Assembly: GCA_017993835.1 (NCBI GenBank)
Contig: JAGOLX010000010.1
Coordinates: forward strand, 85,587-149,586
Origin: Phycisphaerae bacterium
GTDB lineage: Bacteria; Planctomycetota; Phycisphaerae; Sedimentisphaerales; Anaerobacaceae
DNA length: 64,000 nucleotides
Reading direction: 5' to 3'
The notes under the pieces were generated by a model. It made no database searches and had not been told where the DNA came from. It worked only from the letters and a program-made list of their open reading frames with translations. This document shows positions 1-9,112 of the stretch, one piece after another (the stretch's first letter is position 1; each line of letters opens with the position of its first letter). Position numbers and translations under genes: made by a program.

Positions 1-2
1 GG

Positions 3-737
3 GTCCGGCGGGTCCGTCGGCAACTGCTGTTCTCCTCGGATGTGCCGAAGAGGATGCGTCTGCAATCGAAGATCGCGCTGAGCGTCAGCGCCCTGCTGAT
101 CCTGGCGGGGGCCGTGACCATTCTGCTGCTCGAACGGTTCTCGGGCTCGACGTCGTCTGCGGGAAGACCGGATATTCTGGCCGCGGTCTTTCAGTCCGTG
201 ACGGCCAGAACCGCCGGCTTCAATACGGTTCCCATCGGCGACCTGACGCCCGCGAGCCAGTTCCTCCTCATTCTGCTGATGTTGGTCGGCGGGTCGCCTG
301 GATCGACCGCCGGCGGGATCAAGACCGTGACGCTGGCCGTCATTCTCATGACGGTCGTGGCCGCGCTGCGCAAGCGAGGCGAGCTGGAGATGTTCCATCG
401 TTCCATCCGCGTTGCGGTGTTGCGTCGAGCCGTCACGATCGTTGTGATGTTCGTTGTCGCCATCGTCCTGGCCACGCTGGCTCTGACGATCACCGAGCGA
501 TCCCACTACCCGAGCGAGCACACGCTGCAGGACCTGGCTTTCGAGGTGGTGTCCGCAATTTGTACGGTGGGCCTGTCGACCGGGGTTACGCCGGCTTTGA
601 CAGACGCCGGGAAGCTGATTATCATAGCCGTCATGCTATTCGGGAGGCTTGGGCCGTTGACCGTGCTGGCGACGCTGACCTTCAATCTCCGGCCCGTCCG
701 GTACAGCTATCCCGAAGAGGTGGTGATCGTCGGGTGA
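3..737 (+). CDS. ktrB: Potassium uptake channel subunit KtrB/TrkH, C-terminal part
   Basis: This is the C-terminal part of a KtrB/TrkH-type potassium channel; the frame is open to the left edge, so the 5' end lies outside the window. It shows several membrane segments, a pore-loop-like stretch TARTAGFNTVP, the gate-region motif GGSPGSTAGGIKT, a second pore motif TVGLSTGVTP and the family's final FGRLGPLT segment. The product would sit in the inner membrane and import K+ with the cytoplasmic RCK subunit encoded 17 bases downstream. GTG at 42 could be read as a start, but the residues before it continue the same family sequence, so I treat the gene as truncated by the window. Confidence 0.9.
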   Translation, partial: VRRVRRQLLFSSDVPKRMRLQSKIALSVSALLILAGAVTILLLERFSGSTSSAGRPDILAAVFQSVTARTAGFNTVPIGDLTPASQFLLILLMLVGGSPGSTAGGIKTVTLAVILMTVVAALRKRGELEMFHRSIRVAVLRRAVTIVVMFVVAIVLATLALTITERSHYPSEHTLQDLAFEVVSAICTVGLSTGVTPALTDAGKLIIIAVMLFGRLGPLTVLATLTFNLRPVRYSYPEEVVIVG

Positions 738-754
738 TCCGATGAGGGTTTGAC

Positions 755-1435
755 ATGAGACGTTTTGCAGTCATAGGTCTGGGACGATTCGGGAGCAAGC
801 TCGCCATTGCCCTGTCGATGAGCGGCGCGGAGGTTATTGCCATTGACAAGGACCGCGACGCCGTCGATCTGATCCGCGATCAGGTCAGCCATGCGGTCCG
901 TCTGGACAGCACGGACGAGGGGGCCCTTCGCGCCCAGGGCGTGCACAACGTGGATGTTGCGATCATCGGCATGGGCCAGGAGGGCTTCGAAGCCGCGATC
1001 CTGACGGTCGTGACCCTGCGCCAGATGGGGGTCCAGCAGATCTACGCCCGCGCCGAGAGCCTCACGGCGGGCGAGGTCTTCGAGAAGGTCGGCGCCACGG
1101 AGGTGATCTACCCCGAGATCGAATCCGCCCAGCGATGGGCCTACAAGCTCATCGCCCCCCAGATCGGCGAGAAGATCGACTTCGCGCCGGGCTACAGCCT
1201 GGCGCGGATCGAGGCCCCCGAGAGCTTCGATGACAAGACGGTCATGGACTTGCAGCTTCGCCAGAAGTACAACGTCAACCTCGTGCTCATCAAACGCAGC
1301 GACGACAGTCGGGCCAAGAAGAGCGAGAAAGGACCGATCATCGCGGTCCCCATGCCCGGCACCGTCGTCTACAAAGGCGACATCCTCATGATTGCGGGCT
1401 CCGACAATGATCTCGCCAAGCTCCCGCAGGAATGA
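755..1435 (+). CDS. ktrA: Potassium uptake regulatory subunit KtrA (RCK/TrkA)
   Basis: A 226-residue RCK protein, the usual length for KtrA. The N-terminal Rossmann domain begins with the nucleotide-binding motif GLGRFG (residues 8-13) and an acidic residue ends strand 2 (AIDKD). Residues from about 135 form a TrkA-C domain. It would form the cytoplasmic gating ring on the KtrB channel and respond to nucleotides. It directly follows ktrB and is probably cotranscribed with it. Confidence is high for family and partner; the exact ligand cannot be told from sequence. Confidence 0.92.
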   Translation: MRRFAVIGLGRFGSKLAIALSMSGAEVIAIDKDRDAVDLIRDQVSHAVRLDSTDEGALRAQGVHNVDVAIIGMGQEGFEAAILTVVTLRQMGVQQIYARAESLTAGEVFEKVGATEVIYPEIESAQRWAYKLIAPQIGEKIDFAPGYSLARIEAPESFDDKTVMDLQLRQKYNVNLVLIKRSDDSRAKKSEKGPIIAVPMPGTVVYKGDILMIAGSDNDLAKLPQE

Positions 1436-1509
1436 ACCCCAACGTATTGTCGACGCGGCGTCTGTCACCCTGATGGCGGCAGGGGCGGACTGACCCGGAT
1501 TCCGCCGCT

Positions 1510-1630
1510 GTGCGGCTGGAGTTCACCGCCTTGGAGCCACCAGCAGTAGGGGTGCTGCGCACGCCCTCAAGCGAGCACTCCGCTCGCGTGCCACGCTGGA
1601 GGCCCCAAAGCGGCAAACTCCCGCCTCGCC
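1510..1630. repeat. Interspersed repeat 'G' (GGAGCCACCAGCA type)
   Basis: This stretch contains TTGGAGCCACCAGCA, a small hairpin (GAGCACTCCGCTCGC) and GGCAAACTCCCGCC. A diverged copy with the same order of blocks occurs at about 56205-56340, and a fragment (CCAGCAGC, CCCAAAGCGGCAAA) lies at 63880-63916. It is noncoding although an open frame runs through it into the next gene. Confidence 0.6.
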
Positions 1631-1680
1631 AGAGGCGGTCTTTGGATTCCTCGGCAGCGATGATAGAAGGAGAGGCGACT

Positions 1681-2475
1681 GTGGCCAGAGTACCGGTTCA
1701 CTTCATAGGCTTCCTCGCGAATGTGGATGATTCCATCACGAAGCTGGAACTCGGCGACGGGTTTGTGACAGAAAGGAGATCTTCGTCAGACGTTATGCCG
1801 TTTCTGAGATGCATCGATTCCTTCTGGGGCACATGTGGTCGGGACGACATACCGTCTGGAGGGTTCTGCGTTGTCAAGCCCAACCTCGCAGCGTTCGAGG
1901 CCACTGGACGTGGTGGGGCGGCCATTCGTGGCGACATCTGTGAGCAGACGCACATGTTCGTCCGCGGCAAGTTACGTCTTCTGAGGTTGTTCAAGGAGGG
2001 CAATGTTGTTCTCCCCTATTCGTTTGTGTACCAGACCAGTCAAGGAGAAGAAGATCCCTTCAGCCCTGTACGCGAGCATCCCATTGTCGATAGAGAACAG
2101 TTCACATTGACACCAACAGGAATTCCGGAGGCGCAGTCGTTCATCGATTCCGTTTCGCTTCCTTTGAGGGAGCCATCCGTTCAACTGGCCTTCGAGAGCT
2201 TCGATCTGTCCTATGAAATCCATGACGCGAGCTTGGCCTTTCCCTCGTTGATGATTGCCGCAGAGATTCTGCTCCATCCGGGTAACCGCGACGAACTGAA
2301 GTACCGGATTTGCAGGAAAGCAAGTGTGCTTCTGGGGCAGGATCCCAGCAGGGGCGAGACTGTCTTCGGAGAGATAAAGAGTCTATATGACAGGAGATCA
2401 GCATTGGTTCACTCGGGTGATCGGTCCTCTGTGACACGGCAAGATGTAGTCAAGCTGCGTCAATATGTGAGATAG
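1681..2475 (+). CDS. Apea-like HEPN domain protein, function unknown
   Basis: A 264-residue protein. The GTG at 1681 is chosen because a good ribosome binding site (AGAAGGAG at 1666-1673) precedes it and everything upstream is an interspersed repeat, although the frame is open back to 1510. The last 60 residues (helical, KASVLLG... then YDRRSALVHSG) look like the Apea-type HEPN domain with the R-x4-H motif (R239, H244) typical of HEPN RNases. The N-terminal 170 residues are not recognised. HEPN proteins of this kind often act in phage defence or toxin systems, but no partner gene is evident, so any defence role is inference. Confidence 0.6.
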   Translation: MARVPVHFIGFLANVDDSITKLELGDGFVTERRSSSDVMPFLRCIDSFWGTCGRDDIPSGGFCVVKPNLAAFEATGRGGAAIRGDICEQTHMFVRGKLRLLRLFKEGNVVLPYSFVYQTSQGEEDPFSPVREHPIVDREQFTLTPTGIPEAQSFIDSVSLPLREPSVQLAFESFDLSYEIHDASLAFPSLMIAAEILLHPGNRDELKYRICRKASVLLGQDPSRGETVFGEIKSLYDRRSALVHSGDRSSVTRQDVVKLRQYVR

Positions 2476-2490
2476 ACGATCAAGGAGGCG

Positions 2491-2580
2491 ATGAGCAGCC
2501 GGATGTCGAAGGACCAACTTCTGAAGACGCTCAACGCTTGCGGCTTCGGCCAACGTCGCTGGAAGGAGCACGTTGAATAG
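2491..2580 (+). CDS. Possible small ORF, 29 residues
   Basis: A short frame starting ATG 2491 right behind AAGGAGG, ending TAG at 2580, 15 bases after the HEPN gene. The ribosome binding site is strong but only two bases from the first ATG; a second ATG at 2503 has a spacing nearer 14. The product is basic (SKDQLLKTLNACGFGQRRWKEH) and not recognised. It may be a small partner of the HEPN gene or chance. Confidence 0.25.
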   Translation: MSSRMSKDQLLKTLNACGFGQRRWKEHVE

Positions 2581-2582
2581 CG

Positions 2583-3569
2583 TTATTGCGTGCGGTACTG
2601 GCGGAGCATGTCCAAGAGGTGCTGCATATCGGCGGGCAGGGGGGCTTCGAACCTGACCATTTCATTCGTCGTCGGGTGGCGGAACTCGATGCTGAAGGCG
2701 TGCAGGGCGCAGCGGGCGATCACCGGTTCCTCGACCGCCTGCTCGGCGTCGGCCAGTTGCCAGGGGTAGACGAGCTTGCCGCCGTACATGTCGTCCGCGA
2801 CGATGGGATGTTTGATGTGCGAGAGGTGGACGCGGATCTGATGGGTCCGGCCGGTCTTGGGCGAGAGCTTCAGGAGTGAGAAGCCGCGGAAGGCCTCCAG
2901 CACCTCGTAGTATGTCACCGCCTCCTTGCCGATCTCCGGGCGGACCGCGTACTTCTCGCGGATCTGCGGATGCACGGCCAGAGGCGCGTCGATCTTGTCG
3001 GCGTCCAGGTCGGGCGTCCCATGCACGATGGCCAGGTAGGTCTTCTGCGTCTGGCGGTCCTCGAACTGCTTAGCGATCTTCCACTGGGCGGCTTCGTGCT
3101 TGGTGACGATCATCACGCCGGTGGTGTTGCGGTCGAGCCGGTGGACGATGCCCGGTCGGAACTCGCCGAGTCCGCTGGAGAGCTGGTCGGAGTAGTGGAC
3201 CAGTGCGTTGACGAGCGTGCCGGACTTGTTGCCCCTGGCGGGGTGGACGATCAGGTCCGCCTGCTTGTTCAGGATGATCACGTCGTCATCCTCATAGAGG
3301 ATGTCCAGGGGGATGTCTTCCGGCGTGATCTCCTTGCTGGGCGGCTCGGGGATGACCATCTGGATGACGTCGCCATGCTGGAGTTTGAGGCTCGGCTTGG
3401 CGGGCTTGCTGTTGACGGTGATGCCGCCGGCACGGATGGCGTCCTGGAGGAAGTGCCTGCTGAGGTTGCGGAATCGGCCGTGGAGGTACTTGTCGAGCCT
3501 TCGCTCGCTGATGCCGACCCCCACGTGCAGGGTCACCGGCCGGCCCCTGAGATCCTGCAACTCATCCAT
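2583..3569 (-). CDS. RluD-family rRNA/tRNA pseudouridine synthase
   Basis: A 328-residue RluA/RluD-family pseudouridine synthase. An S4 RNA-binding domain lies at about residues 20-80 (RLDKYLHGRF..., AGGITVNSKPAKPS), followed by the catalytic domain with the signature GIVHRLDRNTTG that carries the catalytic aspartate, and the later motif KTGRTHQIRVHL. It isomerises uridines, probably in 23S rRNA, in the cytoplasm. The length and domain order match RluD, but RluC-type target specificity cannot be excluded. It stands alone on the minus strand. Confidence 0.9.
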   Translation of the reverse strand: MDELQDLRGRPVTLHVGVGISERRLDKYLHGRFRNLSRHFLQDAIRAGGITVNSKPAKPSLKLQHGDVIQMVIPEPPSKEITPEDIPLDILYEDDDVIILNKQADLIVHPARGNKSGTLVNALVHYSDQLSSGLGEFRPGIVHRLDRNTTGVMIVTKHEAAQWKIAKQFEDRQTQKTYLAIVHGTPDLDADKIDAPLAVHPQIREKYAVRPEIGKEAVTYYEVLEAFRGFSLLKLSPKTGRTHQIRVHLSHIKHPIVADDMYGGKLVYPWQLADAEQAVEEPVIARCALHAFSIEFRHPTTNEMVRFEAPLPADMQHLLDMLRQYRTQ

Positions 3570-3600
3570 ACATCAACAGTCAAAAATCCCTGATACCCGT

Positions 3601-3757
3601 GAGCGGGAAATCCGAAACTCGAAACACGAAATTCGAAACAAGTACGAATGACCGAAACCCAAAATCCAAAACGGGGCATCCGACAGGCGACAGCGTTTCG
3701 GCCATTTGGATTGTGGTCATTTGAATTTGTTTCGGATTTCGGACTTCGTGCTTTCTC
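3601..3757. repeat. Interspersed palindromic element 'A', copy 1
   Basis: A roughly 150-bp imperfect palindrome built from GAAATCCGAAA/CGAAACACGAAATTCGAAAC blocks on the left and their complement (TTTCGGATTTCGGACTTCG) on the right, around a GC-richer centre with ACAGCGTTTCGGCCATTTGG. Close copies are at 15066-15238, 18940-19094 and 23786-23930. All four abut gene ends or starts. Confidence 0.8.
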
Positions 3758-3760
3758 TTG

Positions 3761-4663
3761 TTATCCTGCTGTGGGCTGGTTCGCGTCGCCGGTCGCCGGG
3801 GGAGTCGTCGGCGCCGGTGTCTGCGGTGTTTCCGCCGCCGGGGCTGGCGTCTCAGGCGCGGTCGGAGCGGGAGTGGTCGGAGCCACCGGACCGATCATCG
3901 GCTCGCTCGGGACCGGAATCACCGTGGGATCGCTGGCGGCAGTGCCCGGGATCTGGATCGTCGGCGTCGTGGCCTGGGGCTCTGGCGGCGCCGGCTTGAA
4001 CACCACCTGGGTTTTGAAGTCGTCCATGATCTTGAGCCGGTACTCAGCGGCCGCCTGGGCGACGGTGCCTGCGTACTCGGGCTTCTGGGCGGTCGTGCGA
4101 TAGATATCGGCTGCCTGCCCGAAGTTGCCGAGTTCCTCTTCGCAAAGTCCGAGTCCGAACTGGGCGGCCGCCGCCAGGGCGGGATTCGAAGGCCTGCGGT
4201 CCAGGGCCGCCTGGTAGCTGGCCTTGGCCTTGCCGATCTGGGCGGCCAGATCGTCTTTCGCGGGGTCCGTCAGACGCAGGTGCAGCTCGGCGCGGAGCGC
4301 CTCGCCTCGCTTGATGAGTGCCAGGGCGGCCATGTCGTTGTTCGAAAGGCCATCCGCGAAATCCTGCAGATCCTGCGCGATCGGCATCAGGGTGTACGAC
4401 TGATCGGTGCCCTGCGCCGCGGAGCGCATGACCGTGTTGACCTGCTCGGGCACCTGCGAGACCAGACGCGTCAGCCGTTCCCGGTTGCGCGCCCCGGCGA
4501 CCCCGACCCAATAGTGGCTCACGATGTACACGAGAATCGCCGCGACGACGACGGCGCCCGCGACAGTGAGGTTCTTGCGGTTCTGCTTCGCCCATTCCGG
4601 GAAATTCGCCAGCCAATCCGCCAGTTCGTTGGTCTTCAGTTCATGCCGATGATCCGATTTCAT
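3761..4663 (-). CDS. Membrane-anchored TPR-like protein
   Basis: A 300-residue protein, start ATG 4663 preceded by GGAGAA. A cytoplasmic N-terminal stretch of about 30 residues is followed by one membrane segment (residues about 32-50, TVAGAVVVAAILVYIVSHYW), then a helical region with TPR-like content (AALDRRPSNPALAAAAQFGLGLCEEELGNFGQAADIY) and a long Pro/Ala/Thr-rich tail of about 90 residues. The layout resembles YfgM-like single-pass TPR proteins that associate with membrane complexes. The partner is unknown. The gene diverges from the S55-peptidase gene. Confidence 0.6.
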   Translation of the reverse strand: MKSDHRHELKTNELADWLANFPEWAKQNRKNLTVAGAVVVAAILVYIVSHYWVGVAGARNRERLTRLVSQVPEQVNTVMRSAAQGTDQSYTLMPIAQDLQDFADGLSNNDMAALALIKRGEALRAELHLRLTDPAKDDLAAQIGKAKASYQAALDRRPSNPALAAAAQFGLGLCEEELGNFGQAADIYRTTAQKPEYAGTVAQAAAEYRLKIMDDFKTQVVFKPAPPEPQATTPTIQIPGTAASDPTVIPVPSEPMIGPVAPTTPAPTAPETPAPAAETPQTPAPTTPPATGDANQPTAG

Positions 4664-4755
4664 TATCGTTCTCCGTGTCCACGTCTCAAGGTCCGGTCCG
4701 ACATTATCGGGCCACTCGAAAGACAAACACATATGATAACACAACTCCTTTTGCC

Positions 4756-4784
4756 TTGCAACGCAACTATCGCGATGCTAAAAT
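4756..4784 (+). promoter_or_regulatory. Sigma70-like promoter for the S55 peptidase gene
   Basis: TTGCAA (4756-4761), a 17-base spacer and TAAAAT (4779-4784) lie in the divergent region between the TPR gene and the S55-like gene. A start near 4791 would give a leader of about 80-130 bases depending on the start codon used. Confidence 0.55.
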
Positions 4785-4918
4785 TTTACGTCTCGCATCG
4801 AGACCCGCCGATGAATAGCCGGGCACGCGGAGCGTAGGACCCCGTTCTTCCGCGGGCGCTGTGGGATGGAATGCCAGTAGTGGGGATGGATAGAATGCCA
4901 AACGCGAAGGTCGTTCAC

Positions 4919-6757
4919 ATGAGGGTGCCCGTCGTCCTGCTTGCCATTGCCGTTTGCCTGACTGCCTGGACGCCCGTCGCCCGGGGGGCAGGCGAAGTGA
5001 AGGCCCGCATCGACGCGATCTGGGATGCGCAGCGGTACATCGGGATCGACGAAGTCAAACCCGGCATGGACGCCTATTGTCTGACGGATTACGGCAACGG
5101 AATCGAGAAGTTTGCGTTGAAGGTCCTCGATGTCGTCCACGACATCGATCCGGGTCGCAACGCGATCCTCGTCATGGGCATGGACGAGCGATTCCTGCAC
5201 ACCGGCCCGGTGGCCGGCTGCAGCGGTTCGCCCGTCTATATCGACGGTCGCCTGGCGGGGGCGCTCGCCTTTGGCTGGCCCTTCGCGAAGGACCCCATGT
5301 ACGGGGTGACACCCATCGCGGAGATGCTGGAGGTCGGCCTGATGGATGGCTTGGGCGCCTCGTCATCCTCCTCCCGCTCGCAAGCCGCAGCCCTGAGTTT
5401 CGATTTCTCCCAGCCCATCGATGTGGCCCAGGCCGCCCAGGAACTTGCGGCCAAGAGCCCGATGGGAACGGCAACTGCCCGCGGGGCGACGATGCTGCCG
5501 TGTCCCGTGCTGGTTTCCGGCCTGTCCTCCGAGGCGTGTCGGCAGGTGGCCGGACAACTCGAAACGATGGGTTTCATGGCCACCCCCGGCCTGAGCGGCA
5601 GCGCCGAGGGAACGCCGCAGGGGCAAACCGCCCTCATTCCCGGCTGCACGCTCACCATGCCCGTCGTGACCGGCGACATCAAGGTCAACGTCCTCGGCAC
5701 AGTCACCGAGGTCCGAGATGGACGCGTTTACGGGTTTGGACACAGCTTCATGGGCTACGGTCCGACGAACCTGCCCATGGCCGGCGGAAAGGTCTACACG
5801 GTGATTTCGAGCGTCCAGCGTTCGTTCAAGCTGGGCGCCAGCACGGACATCGTGGGTGCGATCACCATCGACGCGGAAGGCGCCGTCTTCGGACGGCTCG
5901 GCGCCAAGGCGGACATGATCCCCGTCAGCGTGCGGGTCGAGCGGTTCAACACCCTTGAGCCTCGCGAGTTCAAATGCCAGGTGGTCCGTAATGAGACGCT
6001 GACGCCGGGGCTGGTGCGGTCGGCCCTCCTGGGTGCGGCGTTGCAGGCGGGGGCGTTTCCGCCTGAGCACAGCATTGAATACCGTACGTCCATCGATCTC
6101 GATGATGGCCGGTCGATCCGGTTCGGCAATGCGTCCGCGAATATGGAGCTGGCCGAGGCCAGCAGCGAGATTACCGGCGCGTTGAGCCTGCTGATGAACA
6201 ATCCCTTCGGCGGGGCGGCGGTCAAGGCCGTCCAGTTCGACGTCCGCATGGACGCCCGGAACATCGACTCCTACCTCTGGTCGGTCGATGTCGCGGACCC
6301 GAAGGTCAAGCCGGGACAGGAGATCCGGGCCGAGGTCGTCATCGAGTCTTACCTGAAGGAGAAACGCAAGCATCAGATCGGCATTCAGGTCCCCAAGGAC
6401 CTGCCGGCAGGCAAGTACAACCTGATGTTCCTCGGCGCCACCGAGTACCAGGGCTTCCTGCGGAAATCCGTGCCGTACCGGTATGTTGCAGCGAGTTATC
6501 AGACCCTCGTGGATGCCCTGAACGCAGCTCTGAGCGTCAATCGCACGAAGCTGTACTGCCTGTTGGTCCTGCCGCCGGATGGGATCATGCTGGAGAAGGC
6601 GGAGCTGCCGAAGCTGCCGCGCACCAAGGCGCTGGTCCTTCAGAGTGAGAAACGGGCGGTGGCCGCCATGCCGCACGCGCAGTGGATCGAGACTGTAGTG
6701 GAAACCGGCACCATCGTCGCCAACAAGGAAATAGTAGCCATCACGGTAGAGGAGTGA
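4919..6757 (+). CDS. Exported SpoIVB-type S55 peptidase domain protein
   Basis: A 612-residue protein from ATG 4919, chosen because a signal peptide (VPVVLLAIAVCLTAWTPVARGA) follows at once; ATG 4871 and 4895 are alternative starts in the same frame. After the signal peptide comes an S55 (SpoIVB) domain: GIDEVKPGMDAYCLTDYGNG, then GCSGSPVY, which carries the expected catalytic serine, then GVTPIAEM, and further along VYGFGHSFMGYGPT. The C-terminal 250 residues are beta-rich and unrecognised. S55 peptidases are best known from endospore formers; in this non-spore-forming context the substrate is unknown. It is 26 bases before a secreted beta-propeller gene and likely cotranscribed. Confidence 0.75.
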   Translation: MRVPVVLLAIAVCLTAWTPVARGAGEVKARIDAIWDAQRYIGIDEVKPGMDAYCLTDYGNGIEKFALKVLDVVHDIDPGRNAILVMGMDERFLHTGPVAGCSGSPVYIDGRLAGALAFGWPFAKDPMYGVTPIAEMLEVGLMDGLGASSSSSRSQAAALSFDFSQPIDVAQAAQELAAKSPMGTATARGATMLPCPVLVSGLSSEACRQVAGQLETMGFMATPGLSGSAEGTPQGQTALIPGCTLTMPVVTGDIKVNVLGTVTEVRDGRVYGFGHSFMGYGPTNLPMAGGKVYTVISSVQRSFKLGASTDIVGAITIDAEGAVFGRLGAKADMIPVSVRVERFNTLEPREFKCQVVRNETLTPGLVRSALLGAALQAGAFPPEHSIEYRTSIDLDDGRSIRFGNASANMELAEASSEITGALSLLMNNPFGGAAVKAVQFDVRMDARNIDSYLWSVDVADPKVKPGQEIRAEVVIESYLKEKRKHQIGIQVPKDLPAGKYNLMFLGATEYQGFLRKSVPYRYVAASYQTLVDALNAALSVNRTKLYCLLVLPPDGIMLEKAELPKLPRTKALVLQSEKRAVAAMPHAQWIETVVETGTIVANKEIVAITVEE

Positions 6758-6783
6758 TCGGGCCGTGAAGCATAGGAGGAATC

Positions 6784-9090
6784 ATGAGAAACGGACTTCA
6801 CCATAAGAATCGCAGATCGGCCGCAGCCGTGTTGCTGAGTGTGGCTCTCCTGACTTCGATCACCTCGGCGGTCACCAGCAAGATCACACGCCATGCCAGC
6901 AGCAAAGATCTGCTGGCGGGCGAGAGCACGGGCGTCATCGTCACCTCTCGCGGGACCATCCAGCTCGGGCGGGCGGCCAAGACCCTCGCCGGCGACTTCG
7001 ACGGGGTCTGGTCCGTCAACAGCATCGTGGTCAGCGGGGGCACCATCTTCCTGGGCACCAGCCCGAACGGACATATCTACAAGTACAGCCTGGGCGCCCT
7101 GTCCAAAATCTACCCGCTCGACGGGGAGGGCTCGCCCGCCAAACCGCCTGCGAAGACCGAGGAGCCCCCGAAGTCCCAGACGCCCTCCGGCGCCGACGCC
7201 AACGAGACGGGCCAGGTGGTCCGGATCGAGTCTCGCCTGACGAACCAGCACATCTTCGCGATGGCGGTGGACGTGGCCGGGCGGCTCCTGGCGGGCATCA
7301 GCGGCGACCAGTGCCGGCTCTGCCGGTACGAGGGCGGCAAGATGGAGACGATCTTCGAGCCCAACGACGCCAAGTACATCTTCGACATCGAGATCGACAA
7401 CGTTGGCAACATCTATCTCGGCACCGGGCCGGAGGGCAAGATCTACGCACTCGATCCTTCGGGAAAGGTGGCCCAGCTCGTGTACGACAGCCCGGACAAG
7501 AACATCCTGACCGTGGCGGCGGGCAAGGACGGCGCCCTCTACGCCGGCGGGGACACCCGCGGGCTGATCTACAAGGTCAATCCCCGCAACAAGACCGCGA
7601 CGGTGGTCTACGACAGCGACGAACCCGAGATCAGCGCCCTGCTCGTGGTGGAAGGCGCTCCTGGCGAGGGCGACATCCTGTACGCGACCGCGACCGCAGC
7701 CAACGTCGTCGAGGCCGAGCAGCGATTCGCGGCCCAGCAGGCGGCCGCCGGGCGTCCCGAAGCGAAGGACGGAGACGGGAAATCCGCAGGCGGCGACGGG
7801 GTCGCGACGCTGAAGATCGCCAACACGAGCGCGCCCGCCGGAGGCAAGCCGCCGCAGCCCCAGCCGCGTCCCGCCACCAAGACGCCGCCCAAGCCTGGCA
7901 CCGCCAGCTTCCTCTATCGGATCAACAAGCAGGGATATGTCAGCGAGGTCTTCAGCGAGCCGGCGGTCTTCCTGTGCCTGGCCGGCCAGGGGGGCAAGGT
8001 CTTCGTCGGCGCCGGCAACAGCGGGCAATTGTTCGTCGCGGACCCCGGCGCAGAGCGTCAGGCAGTCATCTATGAGGACGAGCAGGCCGCCCAAGTCACG
8101 GCGGTGGTCGTCTCCGATCAGGACGTCTATCTCGGCACCGCAAACCCCCCTCGTCTGGTGTTGCTGTCGTCGGGCTACGCGTCGCAGGGCACGTACGAAT
8201 CCGATCTGATCGACGCGGGCCAGCCCGCCCGGTGGGGCAAGCTGCAGATCGACGCGGACATTCCGCGCGGCTGCAAGGTCCTCGCCAGTTCACGCAGCGG
8301 CAACGTCAAGGACGTGAACGATCCGACGTTTTCCACCTGGACAGACCTGACGGAAGTGACCGAGCCGGTCCCGCTGCGATGCCCGGTCGGGCGGTTCTGC
8401 CAGTACAAGCTCGTTCTGGAGACGCAGGACGGCCAGAAGACGCCGCTGATTCGGGAGATCGCGGTCGCCAGCACGGTTCCGAACCTGGCGCCGCGGATCG
8501 AAGCGGTGGAAATGGCCCGCCTCTCCGGCGCGGGCAAGGAAGGCCTCTTTAAGATCGCGTACAAGGCCGCCGACGAGAACGATGACAAGCTCATCTACAA
8601 GCTGGACTTCCGGCGGATCGGGCGGACGACCTGGATCGAGATGAAGGACGAACTCGAGTCGGACAACTACGAATGGGACAGCAAGACCGTCGAGGACGGG
8701 CGGTATGAGATCCGCGTCATCGCGGACGATGTGCGAGGCAACACGGTCGCGACGAAGCTGACCGGCAGTCGGATTAGCGAGCCGGTCGTCGTGGACAACA
8801 CCGGCCCGACGATCCGCAAGTACGCCATCGAGAAGAGCGGCAAGGCCGCGACCCTGAAACTCCAGATCACCGACGAGCTGAGCGTCATCGCCTCGTTGGA
8901 GTACACCGTCGACAGCGACGCCCAGTGGAAGGGCACGCTGCCGGACGATTTCGTGTTCGACACGACCGACGAGAGCTTCACCATCGTGACCGAGGAACTC
9001 CGACCCGGCGAGCACATCGTCGCACTGAGGATCAAGGACGCGGTGGACAACGTGACGTACAAGACCTTCGAGCTCAGCGTGGCGAACTGA
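6784..9090 (+). CDS. Secreted beta-propeller protein with C-terminal Ig-like region
   Basis: A 768-residue exported protein, ATG 6784 behind an excellent AGGAGG. An N-terminal hydrophobic segment (AAAVLLSVALLTSITSAV) is followed by repeating propeller blades of the form IYLGTGPEGKIYALDPSGK, LYAGGDTRGLIYKVNP, VFVGAGNSGQLFVADPG (about residues 70-440), broken by an Ala/Pro-rich linker near 320-360. The rest is beta-sandwich-like with VRGNTVATKLTGS and DNTGPTIRKY segments. It probably works outside the cytoplasm, and its position suggests a link with the S55 peptidase upstream. No enzymatic motif was seen. Confidence 0.6.
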   Translation: MRNGLHHKNRRSAAAVLLSVALLTSITSAVTSKITRHASSKDLLAGESTGVIVTSRGTIQLGRAAKTLAGDFDGVWSVNSIVVSGGTIFLGTSPNGHIYKYSLGALSKIYPLDGEGSPAKPPAKTEEPPKSQTPSGADANETGQVVRIESRLTNQHIFAMAVDVAGRLLAGISGDQCRLCRYEGGKMETIFEPNDAKYIFDIEIDNVGNIYLGTGPEGKIYALDPSGKVAQLVYDSPDKNILTVAAGKDGALYAGGDTRGLIYKVNPRNKTATVVYDSDEPEISALLVVEGAPGEGDILYATATAANVVEAEQRFAAQQAAAGRPEAKDGDGKSAGGDGVATLKIANTSAPAGGKPPQPQPRPATKTPPKPGTASFLYRINKQGYVSEVFSEPAVFLCLAGQGGKVFVGAGNSGQLFVADPGAERQAVIYEDEQAAQVTAVVVSDQDVYLGTANPPRLVLLSSGYASQGTYESDLIDAGQPARWGKLQIDADIPRGCKVLASSRSGNVKDVNDPTFSTWTDLTEVTEPVPLRCPVGRFCQYKLVLETQDGQKTPLIREIAVASTVPNLAPRIEAVEMARLSGAGKEGLFKIAYKAADENDDKLIYKLDFRRIGRTTWIEMKDELESDNYEWDSKTVEDGRYEIRVIADDVRGNTVATKLTGSRISEPVVVDNTGPTIRKYAIEKSGKAATLKLQITDELSVIASLEYTVDSDAQWKGTLPDDFVFDTTDESFTIVTEELRPGEHIVALRIKDAVDNVTYKTFELSVAN

Positions 9091-9112
9091 CGCGTTCACC
9101 GTGACGCGGGTG

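Noticed and set aside
1510..1680. Upstream extension of the HEPN gene frame
   Set aside because: The stretch is an interspersed repeat found also near 56210, and a good ribosome binding site sits just before GTG 1681.
5363..6676. Long minus-strand frame opposite the S55 peptidase gene
   Set aside because: Arg/Leu/Asp-rich shadow of the GC-rich plus-strand gene, with no recognisable domain.
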